Positions 35,634-43,423 of a DNA stretch of 54,967 nt are shown here, one piece after another. The notes below the pieces were generated by a model. It was not told the DNA's origin. It worked only from the letters and a program-made list of their open reading frames with translations, and did not search any database. The stretch spans positions 1 through 54,967 of the forward strand of contig CAIZLW010000047.1 in assembly GCA_903933915.1 (NCBI GenBank), written 5' to 3'. The position numbers and the translations under genes are program-made. The stretch comes from an uncultured beta proteobacterium. GTDB lineage: Bacteria; Pseudomonadota; Gammaproteobacteria; Burkholderiales; SG8-41. Position 1 is the stretch's first letter; the number at the start of each line of letters is the position of its first letter.

Positions 35634-35780
35634 GGCGGTATAAAAAGTCGAGGATTATAAGGCTTGGGCAAGGTCCCGCTGCGGTTTTCTCTGCCCCATT
35701 GTTTTCTCAGGACTTTCTGCCGATCAAGGGCAACAGAGGCTAAAATCAAAGCTATTGACATCGATACCGGAGTGACTGCT

Positions 35781-37073
35781 TTGTCTGAAAAATATCTGCA
35801 TGAACTGACTGCCAGTGAAATCGTCAGTCGCATTGCCGCAGGAAATACCACCGCAGAAGCCGTGGCCCGCGCCTGTCTGGATTACATCGCCGAGCGCGAG
35901 CCCTCGGTTCAGGCCTGGCAGTTTCTCGATCCGCAACTGGTCATCCAGCAGGCACAGTCACTGGATCGTGGCGCCACGCGCGGGCCCTTGCATGGTGTAC
36001 CGGTCGGGATGAAAGACATCATCGACACCGCAGACATGCCCACCGAATACGGCACACCGATTCATGCCGGTCATCGCCCGCATATGGATGCGGCCTGTGT
36101 AGCGCTGACCCGCCGTGCCGGCGGCATCATCATGGGCAAAACCGTTACCACGGAGTTTGCCAATCGTTATCCCGGAAAAACCATGCACCCGCTGGACCCG
36201 AAACGGACGCCCGGCGGTTCCTCCAGTGGTTCAGCAGCAGCCGTCGGCTGCAACATGATTCCCCTCGCCGTGGGCACTCAGACCACCGGATCGACCATCC
36301 GCCCTGCTGCCTATAACGGTTGCGTTGGCTACCGCCCGACCTGGGGCGACCTGCGCCTGGCCGGTGTGATGGAAGCGGCGGGTTCATTCGACACGCTGGG
36401 ACTGATTGCGCGATCGGTTGAAGACATCGCGCTGTACCGGAATATCCTGATGGGCGTCCCGCCCGAAGCACTGCCGGCAGCGCCTTGCCAGCCGCCGCGC
36501 GTCGGTGTCTGCCGCACCCAGTTCTGGGATATCACGGACGATGCCACCAAGCACGCCATCGAATCCTGCGCAGCAGCCATGGCCAAAGGCGGCGCCAAAG
36601 TATCCGACCTTACCCTGCCCGCCAGCTTTGATCCCATCGAGGAAATCCATCAGCGGATTTCCAGCTTTGAGTTCGCCCGCAATCGCGCCTGGGAAATCAA
36701 TCATCACTACGAGAAGATCAGCAAAACGCTGCGCGAAAACCGGCTGAAACACGGACTGGCATACACGTTTGAGCAGTATCGCGAAGCACGTGCCCAGGCC
36801 GAAGCGTTGCGATTGCAGCTCGATGACATTTTCCTAAATTACGATGTGATCCTGACGCCTTCGGCGCCGGGTGAGCCGCCGGTTGGCCTGAATGCAACCG
36901 GTTCGGCCGCCTTCAGTTCGATCTGGACGGCCTGCCACAATCCGTCTGTCACGCTGCCGCTATTCAGCGGTCCGAACAAGCTGCCGATCGGTGTGCAGTT
37001 GGTGACCCGTCGCGATACGGACCGCTATCTGTTCGAGGTTGCGCGCTGGACTTGCGCGTTATACGGCCGCTGA
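35781..37073 (+). CDS. Amidase signature family protein (amidase 1)
   Basis: This 430-residue amidase has the Ser-cisSer-Lys triad: Lys78 in VGMKDIIDT, Ser147 in TPGGSSSGSAAAV and Ser171 in QTTGSTIRPAAYNG. It is cytoplasmic, with no signal peptide. The start is TTG 35781, preceded by GGAG at an 8-nt spacing; the frame is open to 35664 but the upstream peptide is not family-like. It is divergent from rdgC and converges on the amide locus. The substrate is unknown; the C-terminal PSAPGEPPVGLNATGSAAFSSIWTACHNPSVTLPL matches amidases of Burkholderiales, often listed as glutamyl-tRNA amidotransferase-like. No gatB is present, so a tRNA role is unlikely. Confidence 0.88.
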   Translation: MSEKYLHELTASEIVSRIAAGNTTAEAVARACLDYIAEREPSVQAWQFLDPQLVIQQAQSLDRGATRGPLHGVPVGMKDIIDTADMPTEYGTPIHAGHRPHMDAACVALTRRAGGIIMGKTVTTEFANRYPGKTMHPLDPKRTPGGSSSGSAAAVGCNMIPLAVGTQTTGSTIRPAAYNGCVGYRPTWGDLRLAGVMEAAGSFDTLGLIARSVEDIALYRNILMGVPPEALPAAPCQPPRVGVCRTQFWDITDDATKHAIESCAAAMAKGGAKVSDLTLPASFDPIEEIHQRISSFEFARNRAWEINHHYEKISKTLRENRLKHGLAYTFEQYREARAQAEALRLQLDDIFLNYDVILTPSAPGEPPVGLNATGSAAFSSIWTACHNPSVTLPLFSGPNKLPIGVQLVTRRDTDRYLFEVARWTCALYGR

Positions 37074-37088
37074 TCAGGTCGTAAGGCC

Positions 37089-37111
37089 GGCGGCGCCTGC
37101 ATGGCGCCGCC
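37089..37111. terminator. Hairpin at the convergent amidase/Bug receptor junction
   Basis: GGCGGCGCC (37089-37097) pairs with GGCGCCGCC (37103-37111) over TGCAT, a 9-bp GC-only stem. It lacks a T tract on either side but lies between converging genes. Confidence 0.4.
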
Positions 37112-37127
37112 CTTCCCTGCCGCTGGC

Positions 37128-38096
37128 TTATTCGACGGTAATGTTCGCGTCTTTGATGACTTTTGCCCATTTGGTGGCTTCGGCTTTGACGTAAGCCGTA
37201 AAACCTTCGGGACTGCTGGATGTCGCAACGATGCCGGCTTCAAGCAGACGTTTCTTCACATCCGGAGCGGCCAGCGCCTTGACAACATCGGCATTCAGTC
37301 GCGTGACAATTTCCTTCGGCGTACCTGTCGGGAGAAAAATGCCATACCAGTTATTGACTTCAAAGCCCTTCAGCCCGGCCTCGGACACGGTCGGCAGTTC
37401 CGGCATCAGTTCAAAACGCTGACTGCCGGTCATCGCCAGCGGCCGCACGCGCTTGGAATCCATTGCGGCAATGGCGGTGCTGACGGTGGAAAACACGACT
37501 TGCACGTTGCCCGAGACGAGATCCAGCATTGCTGGCGCGCCGCCTTTGTACGGTATGTGAACCATTTTCACGCCGGCCAGTACATTGAACAGCTCACCGG
37601 ACAGATGATCGGTTGCGCCTGGGCCCGATGAACCGTAATTCATCTGGCCGGGGCGCGTCTTGGCGATAGCAATCATTTCCTTGACGTTTTTGGCCGGCAG
37701 GGAGGGATGCACTACCAGCACGTTCAGCGCGTTGGCAGCCTGCGAAACCGGAATCAGGTCGCGCATGGGGTCATAGGTCATCTTTTTGTAGAGGCTGGGA
37801 TTGATTGCGATCGGTCCGATGGTGCCCATCACTATCGTGTAGCCATCGGCAGGTGCTTTGGTGGCTATATCCACGCCGATCATGCCGCCGGCGCCGCCGC
37901 GGTTTTCCACCAGCACCTGCTGTCCAAGCGAAGTGGACAGTTTTTGCGCAACCGCCCGGGACGTAATGTCGGCACCACCGCCTGGGGCAAACGGGCTGAT
38001 CAGCCGCACGGGCCGGGTGGGCCAGTTCTGAGCGTCGGCGATTGACGGTGCAAGGGCCGACGCAACAAGCGAAATCACTACAGCAGTTGTACGCAT
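37128..38096 (-). CDS. Bug-family (TTT) periplasmic solute receptor 1
   Basis: This 322-residue protein has a signal peptide (MRTTAVVISLVASALAPSIADAQ) and a Bug/TctC fold: PTRPVRLISPFAPGGGADITSR, VENRGGAGGMIGVDIATKAPADGYTI, and the ligand-loop GSSGPGATDHLSGELFN. Such receptors bind small organic acids, amides or aromatic acids and deliver them to a TctAB membrane complex. No tctA or tctB occurs here. GGAG precedes the ATG. It is the last gene of the minus-strand amide locus. Confidence 0.9.
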   Translation of the reverse strand: MRTTAVVISLVASALAPSIADAQNWPTRPVRLISPFAPGGGADITSRAVAQKLSTSLGQQVLVENRGGAGGMIGVDIATKAPADGYTIVMGTIGPIAINPSLYKKMTYDPMRDLIPVSQAANALNVLVVHPSLPAKNVKEMIAIAKTRPGQMNYGSSGPGATDHLSGELFNVLAGVKMVHIPYKGGAPAMLDLVSGNVQVVFSTVSTAIAAMDSKRVRPLAMTGSQRFELMPELPTVSEAGLKGFEVNNWYGIFLPTGTPKEIVTRLNADVVKALAAPDVKKRLLEAGIVATSSSPEGFTAYVKAEATKWAKVIKDANITVE

Positions 38097-38152
38097 AACC
38101 AGTTTCTCCAGAAAAAAAGAATGTTTGTTGTTAAAGCTGCGGGCCCTGACGA

Positions 38153-39142
38153 TCAGCCGCCCGCAGCCTTGAAGATGGCTTTCAACTGCTCACGCTCCTT
38201 GGTGCTGGCCAATGCCACCATGAGCAGTATCCGTGCCTTGATGCCGCTCAAGTAGCCGGAGGAAATGGCGCCCTTGGCCAGCAGGCTCTGGAATGAGCCC
38301 GGATAACCTTTTCCAAGATGCGGTGCGCCCGATGAAAGACGCAGGCCGGCGATCACCGGTATTCCGGCCTCGAGCGCTGCGCAGGCGCCCGCGTAAAACG
38401 GTCCGTTGACGTTACCGCCGCCGGTTCCTTCGATGACGATGCCATCCACTTTTCCGGCAATGCAAGCACGGAACAGCAAGTCATTGCCACCCTGCCCCAT
38501 CCTGATGATATGCACGTTGTCACACACGTGGTCAACTTCTAGATGAACCCGCCGCTGCGGCATCGAGAAAAATGAAGCGCCATATTTGGATACGGCGCCG
38601 ATCGGACCGCCATCCCGCGCGCCAAAACAGGTCAGCACTTCGGGGTTGATCTTGGTGACATCGCGCGCGGCATGAATCTGGCTGCCGAGAGCGACCATCA
38701 CCCCGCGCCCGCGTGCTTCGGGATCCGACGCAATCATCGCCGCATAGAGAATGTTTCTCGGGCCATCCGGATCCTTTTCGTCGGCATTGCGCTGCGCACC
38801 GGTAAAAACGACAGGCTTGTCACTGCCCACGGTCAGGTCCATCAGATAGGCGGACTCTTCCAGCGTGGCCGTGCCATGCGTAACAACGACGCCGGCAATG
38901 CGGTCATCTGCCAGAACCCGGCGCAGCGTATCGCGTAAACCGAATGCCGTTGGCGTATCCATCAACGCGCTGTTGATGTTCGAATGCTCGACCACTTCGA
39001 TGTCGGCAATCTCCAACAGCTCGGGAACGGCAGCGACGAGATCCTGTGCCGTCGCCGCCGATACGTGACCACCGATTTTTTTATCGTAGCGGGAAGCAAT
39101 GGTGCCCCCGGTACCCACCACGTAGATTTTGGGTTTAGCCAC
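38153..39142 (-). CDS. Asparaginase-fold amidohydrolase with substituted substrate-binding Asp
   Basis: This 329-residue protein is an asparaginase/glutaminase family member with no signal peptide. It begins (V/M)AKPKIYVVGTGGTIAS, with Thr14 matching E. coli AnsB Thr12. Thr91 (THGTAT) and Lys164 (RDVTK) match Thr89 and Lys162. Residue 92 is Ala where classical enzymes have Asp90, which holds the alpha-amino group. Catalytic groups are thus kept but the specificity is probably altered. The start is GTG 39142, preceded by AGAGGA; the TTG at 39151 is too close to that site. It sits between two Bug receptors. Confidence 0.88.
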   Translation of the reverse strand: MAKPKIYVVGTGGTIASRYDKKIGGHVSAATAQDLVAAVPELLEIADIEVVEHSNINSALMDTPTAFGLRDTLRRVLADDRIAGVVVTHGTATLEESAYLMDLTVGSDKPVVFTGAQRNADEKDPDGPRNILYAAMIASDPEARGRGVMVALGSQIHAARDVTKINPEVLTCFGARDGGPIGAVSKYGASFFSMPQRRVHLEVDHVCDNVHIIRMGQGGNDLLFRACIAGKVDGIVIEGTGGGNVNGPFYAGACAALEAGIPVIAGLRLSSGAPHLGKGYPGSFQSLLAKGAISSGYLSGIKARILLMVALASTKEREQLKAIFKAAGG

Positions 39143-39186
39143 AAGTGACAATTCCTCTGCAGATTTCCATTGTTGATGACATTTTT

Positions 39187-40182
39187 TTAATCAATCTTGA
39201 TATTGGCGGCTTTGACCACCGTGGCCCATCGTTTGACTTCTTCTTCAATCAGTTTCCTGAATTCTTCTGGGGTACTGCCAATTACATCGAGCCCCATCGC
39301 ATCGAAACGGGCTTCTACCGCCGGCTCTTTCAAGATGGCCCGGATTTCTCCTGACAGTTTATCTGCTATGGGTTTTGATATTCCTTTCGGTGCCAGCATG
39401 CCCTGCCAGTCAAGCACGGCGATCTCGCCGACTCCGGCTTCCTTCATCGTCTGGACGTCGGGCAACTGGCGGGCACGTGTTTTGGCCGATACTGCCAGCG
39501 GACGCAGGCGATTGCTCTTGATATGCGGCAATGCCGAGGTCAGTGACGCAAAGCTCATGGTTACGCTGCCGGCCAGCAGGTCGATGATGGCCGGGCCGCC
39601 GCCCTTGTAGGCAATGTGCTGCAGCTTGGTGCCGGTCTGGAGTGCGAAAAACTCGCCAGCAAGATGGGGGCCACCGCCGATGCCTGAAGAAGCGAAAGTC
39701 AGTTGCCCCGGCTTTTCCTTGGCTTGTGCGACCAGTTCCTTGACAGTCTGGATGGTTGATTTTGAATTCACCACCAGCACGTTGCCAACCGCAGCCGTAA
39801 TGGTCAGGTGCGTAAAATCCTTGACGGTGTCGAAAGGTACTTTAAGCAGGCTCGGATTGACTGCAAAACGCAGAGCTACAATGCCGATGGTATATCCGTC
39901 AGGCAGTGCCTGCGCGACAGTACCGGCGCCCAAAATGCCACCGGCGCCACCGCGGTTATCAATGACAATCTGCTGGCCCCACTTCTCGCCGAGGCGTTGC
40001 CCAATGACGCGAGCCGCGCCGTCGCTGCTCCCGCCAGGCGCTGCGGAAACCACCAGCCGCACGGGTCGATTGGGATAGTCGGCACCACCTTTGACCGCTT
40101 GCGCGGCTGCCGGCTGACTGATGGTGCATGCCAGCAGCGCCACTGCCGAAATTGCCTTGGATCGACGAAATTTCATAACCAT
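39187..40182 (-). CDS. Bug-family (TTT) periplasmic solute receptor 2
   Basis: This 331-residue receptor has a signal peptide (MVMKFRRSKAISAVALLACTISQPAAAQA) and the Bug fold: PNRPVRLVVSAAPGGSSDGAARVIGQRLG, DNRGGAGGILGAGTVAQALPDGYTI, ASSGIGGGPHLAGEFFALQTG. Like its neighbour it needs a membrane partner not encoded here. AAGGA precedes the ATG. It is 35 bp upstream of the asparaginase-fold gene. The 115-bp gap on its own 5' side holds a 7-bp hairpin at 40233-40249 (ACTGGCG-TAT-CGCCAGT). Confidence 0.9.
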   Translation of the reverse strand: MVMKFRRSKAISAVALLACTISQPAAAQAVKGGADYPNRPVRLVVSAAPGGSSDGAARVIGQRLGEKWGQQIVIDNRGGAGGILGAGTVAQALPDGYTIGIVALRFAVNPSLLKVPFDTVKDFTHLTITAAVGNVLVVNSKSTIQTVKELVAQAKEKPGQLTFASSGIGGGPHLAGEFFALQTGTKLQHIAYKGGGPAIIDLLAGSVTMSFASLTSALPHIKSNRLRPLAVSAKTRARQLPDVQTMKEAGVGEIAVLDWQGMLAPKGISKPIADKLSGEIRAILKEPAVEARFDAMGLDVIGSTPEEFRKLIEEEVKRWATVVKAANIKID

Positions 40183-40297
40183 ATGATTCCTTTGATAATT
40201 TTAATGAAGGTCTGTCTATTGCCTGATGACTGACTGGCGTATCGCCAGTGGCAATGTGAACAGAGCAATGTTCTTGCCAGCTCAAGCCTTTCCGCAC

Positions 40298-40495
40298 TCA
40301 GGCAAAGTCTTCGCGCGGAAACACCGGTGGCAAGGGCTCGACGGCATCCATCTCCGCGCCCAGTTCTGTCTCCATCCGTGCCATCGACGCCAGCAAGGCT
40401 GACGTCCGCAGTGTCACGTTTTCAAGATCGGCATCGGGTATATCAAGCCCCACCGCGGCGGCGAGTGTGCGGGTCTGTTCACGGGTCAGTTTCAT
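40298..40495 (-). CDS. GatC/AtzG-like small amidase partner
   Basis: This 65-residue protein begins MKLTREQTRTLAAAVGL and ends VEPLPPVFPREDFA. It resembles GatC and the AtzG/DUF4089 small subunits, which wrap around and stabilise an amidase-signature partner. It overlaps the upstream amidase by 4 bp (ATGA), so the two are translationally coupled and probably form a complex. No gatB is present, so tRNA amidation is unlikely. Confidence 0.75.
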   Translation of the reverse strand: MKLTREQTRTLAAAVGLDIPDADLENVTLRTSALLASMARMETELGAEMDAVEPLPPVFPREDFA

Positions 40496-41943
40496 GAAGT
40501 CTTTGCTCCTGATGCAAGATTTTCGAGATTGGGATGACGGGTATGCCATGCCGCCGACTGTTCATAGGCATGGGCGATGCTGAACACAGTCGCTTCAGCG
40601 AAAGGTTTTGCAGCGACCTGCAAGGACAGCGGCAATCCGCTTTTGGTGAATCCCATCGGCAGCGCAAGTGCCGGAATATTGGCCATGCTGAACGGATAGG
40701 TGCTGATCCGGCGCAACAGCACTTTTTTCTCCATCGCTTCCTCGGAATCGACAGTTTCCTTGCCGGCCTCGATCAGTCCCGGCGGATGCAGGTTGGTCGG
40801 ACAGATCAGCGCGTCGACACCGTCCAGCACATCGAGCACTTCACGCCGCACCAGCGCCCTTCCGCGCATGGCACGATGATAGATGGCAGCCGGAATCAGG
40901 CAACCCGCTGCCAGCCGGGTACGGGTGCCGACATCCAGTTCCTGCCAATGCGTGCGCAGCCACTTGCGCAGCATCATCGTCGCAATATCCGAGTCCGACG
41001 TCAGCAACTGCAATGGGACGGCGTACTTCGCACGAGCCAGGGAAACTTCGCGAATGGTTGCGCCGAGACTTTCAAAAACGCGAATGGCTTCCTTCATTGC
41101 CGCAACCACCTCGGCATTCGCGCCATCCGGCCAGCTCAGTTCACGGACTACACCGACGATCATGCCGCGTGCGCCGCTCTTCAGCGTTGCCGCATAGTCC
41201 GGCACCGATCGCGTGCTCGACAGCGGATCCTGCGGGTCGTGGCCGGCGATCGCCTGGAGAAATAGCGCGTTGTCTTCGACCGTGCGTGTCAGCGGTCCGA
41301 TGGTATCAGCGGTCCAGCCGTACATGATGCCGCCTGTTCGACTGACCCGTCCGAATGTCGGGCGCAGGCCGACAATGCCGTTTGCAGCGGCCGGACTGCG
41401 CACCGATCCACCGGTGTCTTCACCCAAAGAGCCCGAAGAAAATCCCGCTGCGACCGCAATGCCCGATCCGCTGGAGGATCCGGCCGGGTTGTGCGCCGGG
41501 TTCCATGGATTGCGCGGCTGGCCATAGGGGAAATCCACGGTGCCGCCTTTGCCGAACTCGTGCAGATTTTCCTTGCCGATGAGGATGGCGCCAGCCGCTT
41601 TCAATCGCTGAATCACCGTTGCATCGTGATCCGGCACATTGGTCGCCATGACCTTCGAGCCGAGCGTGGTCAGCACGCCCTTGGTGTTGAGCTGATCTTT
41701 CACGCCAAACGGCAATCCGTGCAGCGGGCCACGCCACTGTCCGGCAGCAATTTCACGCTCGGCAACACGAGCCGCATCCAGCGCGGCGTCGCCGCAAACG
41801 GTGATATAGGCGCGGAGCAGCGGATCCCAGCGCTCGATGCGCGCAAGGCAGGACTGCATCAGTTCCACCGGAGACAATTTTCGGTCGCGGATCAATCGCG
41901 ATTGTTCAGAAGCGCTTAACAGCGTCAGTTCGACTGTGGCCAT
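40492..41943 (-). CDS. Amidase signature family protein (amidase 2)
   Basis: This 483-residue amidase has Lys82 in PFGVKDQLNTKG, cis-Ser156 in HNPAGSSSGSG and nucleophile Ser180 in LGEDTGGSVRSPAAANG. It is cytoplasmic. It heads the minus-strand locus amidase-AtzG-like-Bug-asparaginase-Bug. A perfect tandem 13-bp repeat lies 14 bp upstream of its start (41958-41986). A weak ribosome site precedes the ATG. The divergent gene is the third Bug receptor. Confidence 0.9.
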   Translation of the reverse strand: MATVELTLLSASEQSRLIRDRKLSPVELMQSCLARIERWDPLLRAYITVCGDAALDAARVAEREIAAGQWRGPLHGLPFGVKDQLNTKGVLTTLGSKVMATNVPDHDATVIQRLKAAGAILIGKENLHEFGKGGTVDFPYGQPRNPWNPAHNPAGSSSGSGIAVAAGFSSGSLGEDTGGSVRSPAAANGIVGLRPTFGRVSRTGGIMYGWTADTIGPLTRTVEDNALFLQAIAGHDPQDPLSSTRSVPDYAATLKSGARGMIVGVVRELSWPDGANAEVVAAMKEAIRVFESLGATIREVSLARAKYAVPLQLLTSDSDIATMMLRKWLRTHWQELDVGTRTRLAAGCLIPAAIYHRAMRGRALVRREVLDVLDGVDALICPTNLHPPGLIEAGKETVDSEEAMEKKVLLRRISTYPFSMANIPALALPMGFTKSGLPLSLQVAAKPFAEATVFSIAHAYEQSAAWHTRHPNLENLASGAKTS

Positions 41944-41957
41944 ATCGGTTTCGATGC

Positions 41958-41986
41958 CTGTTTGGAGTTACTGTTTGGAGTTACTG
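41958..41986. repeat. Tandem 13-bp direct repeat between divergent genes
   Basis: CTGTTTGGAGTTA occurs twice in direct contact (41958-41970 and 41971-41983) and is followed by a third CTG. It lies 14 bp before the amidase 2 start, in the region shared with the divergent Bug receptor. It could be a pair of regulator half-sites or a slippage duplication. Confidence 0.8.
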
Positions 41987-42171
41987 AATGAGTTATTGAC
42001 AAATGCCTGACGTTTGCTGATCAAGCGGCTTCAGATTAACGGTCAGTAAAGGCCGGCGCAAGCCTGAATGACAAGTCGTATGCTCCTTCGCCTGCTCACC
42101 AAATGGACCGATTGCGGCAGTAGCGGGAAATGCCTTATCGTTCGGCCACAATAAAATTCTGGGGACAGTTT

Positions 42172-43143
42172 ATGCGCTCATGTTTTACATGTTTTGCCGT
42201 GGCCATTTTTGCCGGCAGTAGTTTTTCTGCTGTGGCGCAGCCAGTTTATCCGGCAAAATCGGTACGCGTGGTGATTCCTTATCCGCCGGGCGGCGGCAAC
42301 GACATCATCGGACGCATCGTCGCGGACGATCTCGGCAGACGGCTGGGCCAGCAAATGCTGGTCGACAACCGTCCGGGTGGCAGCACTTCCATCGGCGCCG
42401 AGATTGTCGCGCGCGCGCCGGCTGACGGATATACCCTGCTCATTACCAGCCATACCACTTATGCACTGCTGCCCAATCTGCGACCGAAGCTCAATTACGA
42501 TCCAATCCGCGATTTTGAGCCTGTTTCGTTGCTTGCCAAGCAGTCGTTTGCGCTCGCCGTTCATCCGTCGCTGCCCGCAACCACGGTCAAGCAGGTCATC
42601 ACGCTGGCCAAGGCACGGCCCGGACAGATGACGTTTTCTTCAGCAGGTGCCGGTACTGGGACACATTTCTCCGGAGAGCAGTTCAAAACACTGGCTGGCT
42701 TGGACATCCTGCATGTGCCCTACAAGGGCGGCAACACCGCCGTGAATGCGGTGTTGAGCGGCGAAACGACGATGACTTTCGGCAGCCTGTCGGCGCTGTC
42801 ACCCTATGTAAACGCAAAAAAACTGCGCGTCATTGCGGTCACCAGCGGCAAACGCTCACCGCTCGACACAAAGATCCCGACCATTGCCGAAAGCGGCTTG
42901 CCGGGCTACGAAATGACGCCGTGGTATGGACTGGTGACGCCGAAAGGCGCGCCGCAGAATGTGGTGGACCGACTGAATGCGGCGGTAGTTACGGCGCTGC
43001 AGTCGAAGGACATGCAGGAGCGTATGGGACGGGTAGGTTATGAGCCCGAAGGCAGCACGCCACAGCAGTTGGCCGAACACATCAAGGCCGAGCTGGCACG
43101 CTACGCTAAGCTGATCAAGGTGATCGGCTTCAAGGAAGAATAG
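42172..43143 (+). CDS. Bug-family (TTT) periplasmic solute receptor 3
   Basis: This 323-residue receptor begins MRSCFTCFAVAIFAGSSFSAVAQP, a signal peptide, and has the Bug fold: PAKSVRVVIPYPPGGGNDIIGR, DNRPGGSTSIGAEIVARAPADGYTL, SSAGAGTGTHFSGEQFKTLAG. ATG 42172, preceded by GGGGACA, is a better start than 42130. It is transcribed away from amidase 2. As for the other two receptors, no membrane partner is in the window. Confidence 0.9.
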   Translation: MRSCFTCFAVAIFAGSSFSAVAQPVYPAKSVRVVIPYPPGGGNDIIGRIVADDLGRRLGQQMLVDNRPGGSTSIGAEIVARAPADGYTLLITSHTTYALLPNLRPKLNYDPIRDFEPVSLLAKQSFALAVHPSLPATTVKQVITLAKARPGQMTFSSAGAGTGTHFSGEQFKTLAGLDILHVPYKGGNTAVNAVLSGETTMTFGSLSALSPYVNAKKLRVIAVTSGKRSPLDTKIPTIAESGLPGYEMTPWYGLVTPKGAPQNVVDRLNAAVVTALQSKDMQERMGRVGYEPEGSTPQQLAEHIKAELARYAKLIKVIGFKEE

Positions 43144-43167
43144 GAATGCAGTAAACCGCAGGACTGC

Positions 43168-43338
43168 TTAAGCGCCCTGCGCTGACCCCGGCTCCACGGG
43201 CTGTGCTGTGTCCGGCGCTTCGCTGCCTTCGACGCCCTGTGGCGCGTCTTCTGCCTGCTTGCGCAGCTTCTTTTCTTCTTTCTTCTGTTTCTTCGCCAAC
43301 TCGCGCTGCCGTTTGGCAAAACTGTAGTTCGGTTTCAT
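43168..43338 (-). CDS. Small Lys-rich conserved protein
   Basis: This 56-residue protein begins MKPNYSFAKRQRELAKKQKK, has a Lys/Glu-rich helical middle, and ends in an acidic Gln/Pro/Gly tail. The GAGGAGTAAAGCCC sequence before the ATG is a strong ribosome site. Similar MKPNYSFAKRQREL proteins recur in betaproteobacteria as hypothetical proteins, as I recall; the function is unknown. The charge pattern would suit RNA or ribosome binding, but that is speculation. Confidence 0.75.
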   Translation of the reverse strand: MKPNYSFAKRQRELAKKQKKEEKKLRKQAEDAPQGVEGSEAPDTAQPVEPGSAQGA

Positions 43339-43354
43339 GGGCTTTACTCCTCTA

Positions 43355-43395
43355 GAAAAATAAAACGGCGGCGGCGCAAAAGCGCCGTCGCCGTT
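43355..43395 (-). terminator. Strong intrinsic terminator of pckG
   Basis: On the minus strand a 14-bp stem with one G-T wobble (43382-43395 with 43364-43377) closes on a TTTT loop and runs into TTTTATTTTT. It follows the pckG stop by 28 bp. Confidence 0.9.
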
Positions 43396-43423
43396 GTCGC
43401 TGCAACCGGATTGAAGGGGCGGC

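Noticed and set aside
35664-35780. 39-codon N-terminal extension of amidase 1
   Set aside because: The region has intergenic character, and the TTG at 35781 has a correctly spaced GGAG.
40298-40495. True GatC of a tRNA amidotransferase
   Set aside because: No gatB accompanies it and the amidase is not a clear GatA; an AtzG-like partner is more likely.
41993-42018. TTGACA at 41996-42001 as a promoter for Bug receptor 3
   Set aside because: The -35 is perfect but no acceptable -10 lies 16-18 bp downstream.
43144-43319. 72-codon Arg-rich minus-strand ORF starting at 43319
   Set aside because: It lies in another frame of the small Lys-rich gene and has no ribosome site, whereas the 56-codon frame has both a strong site and a familiar N terminus.
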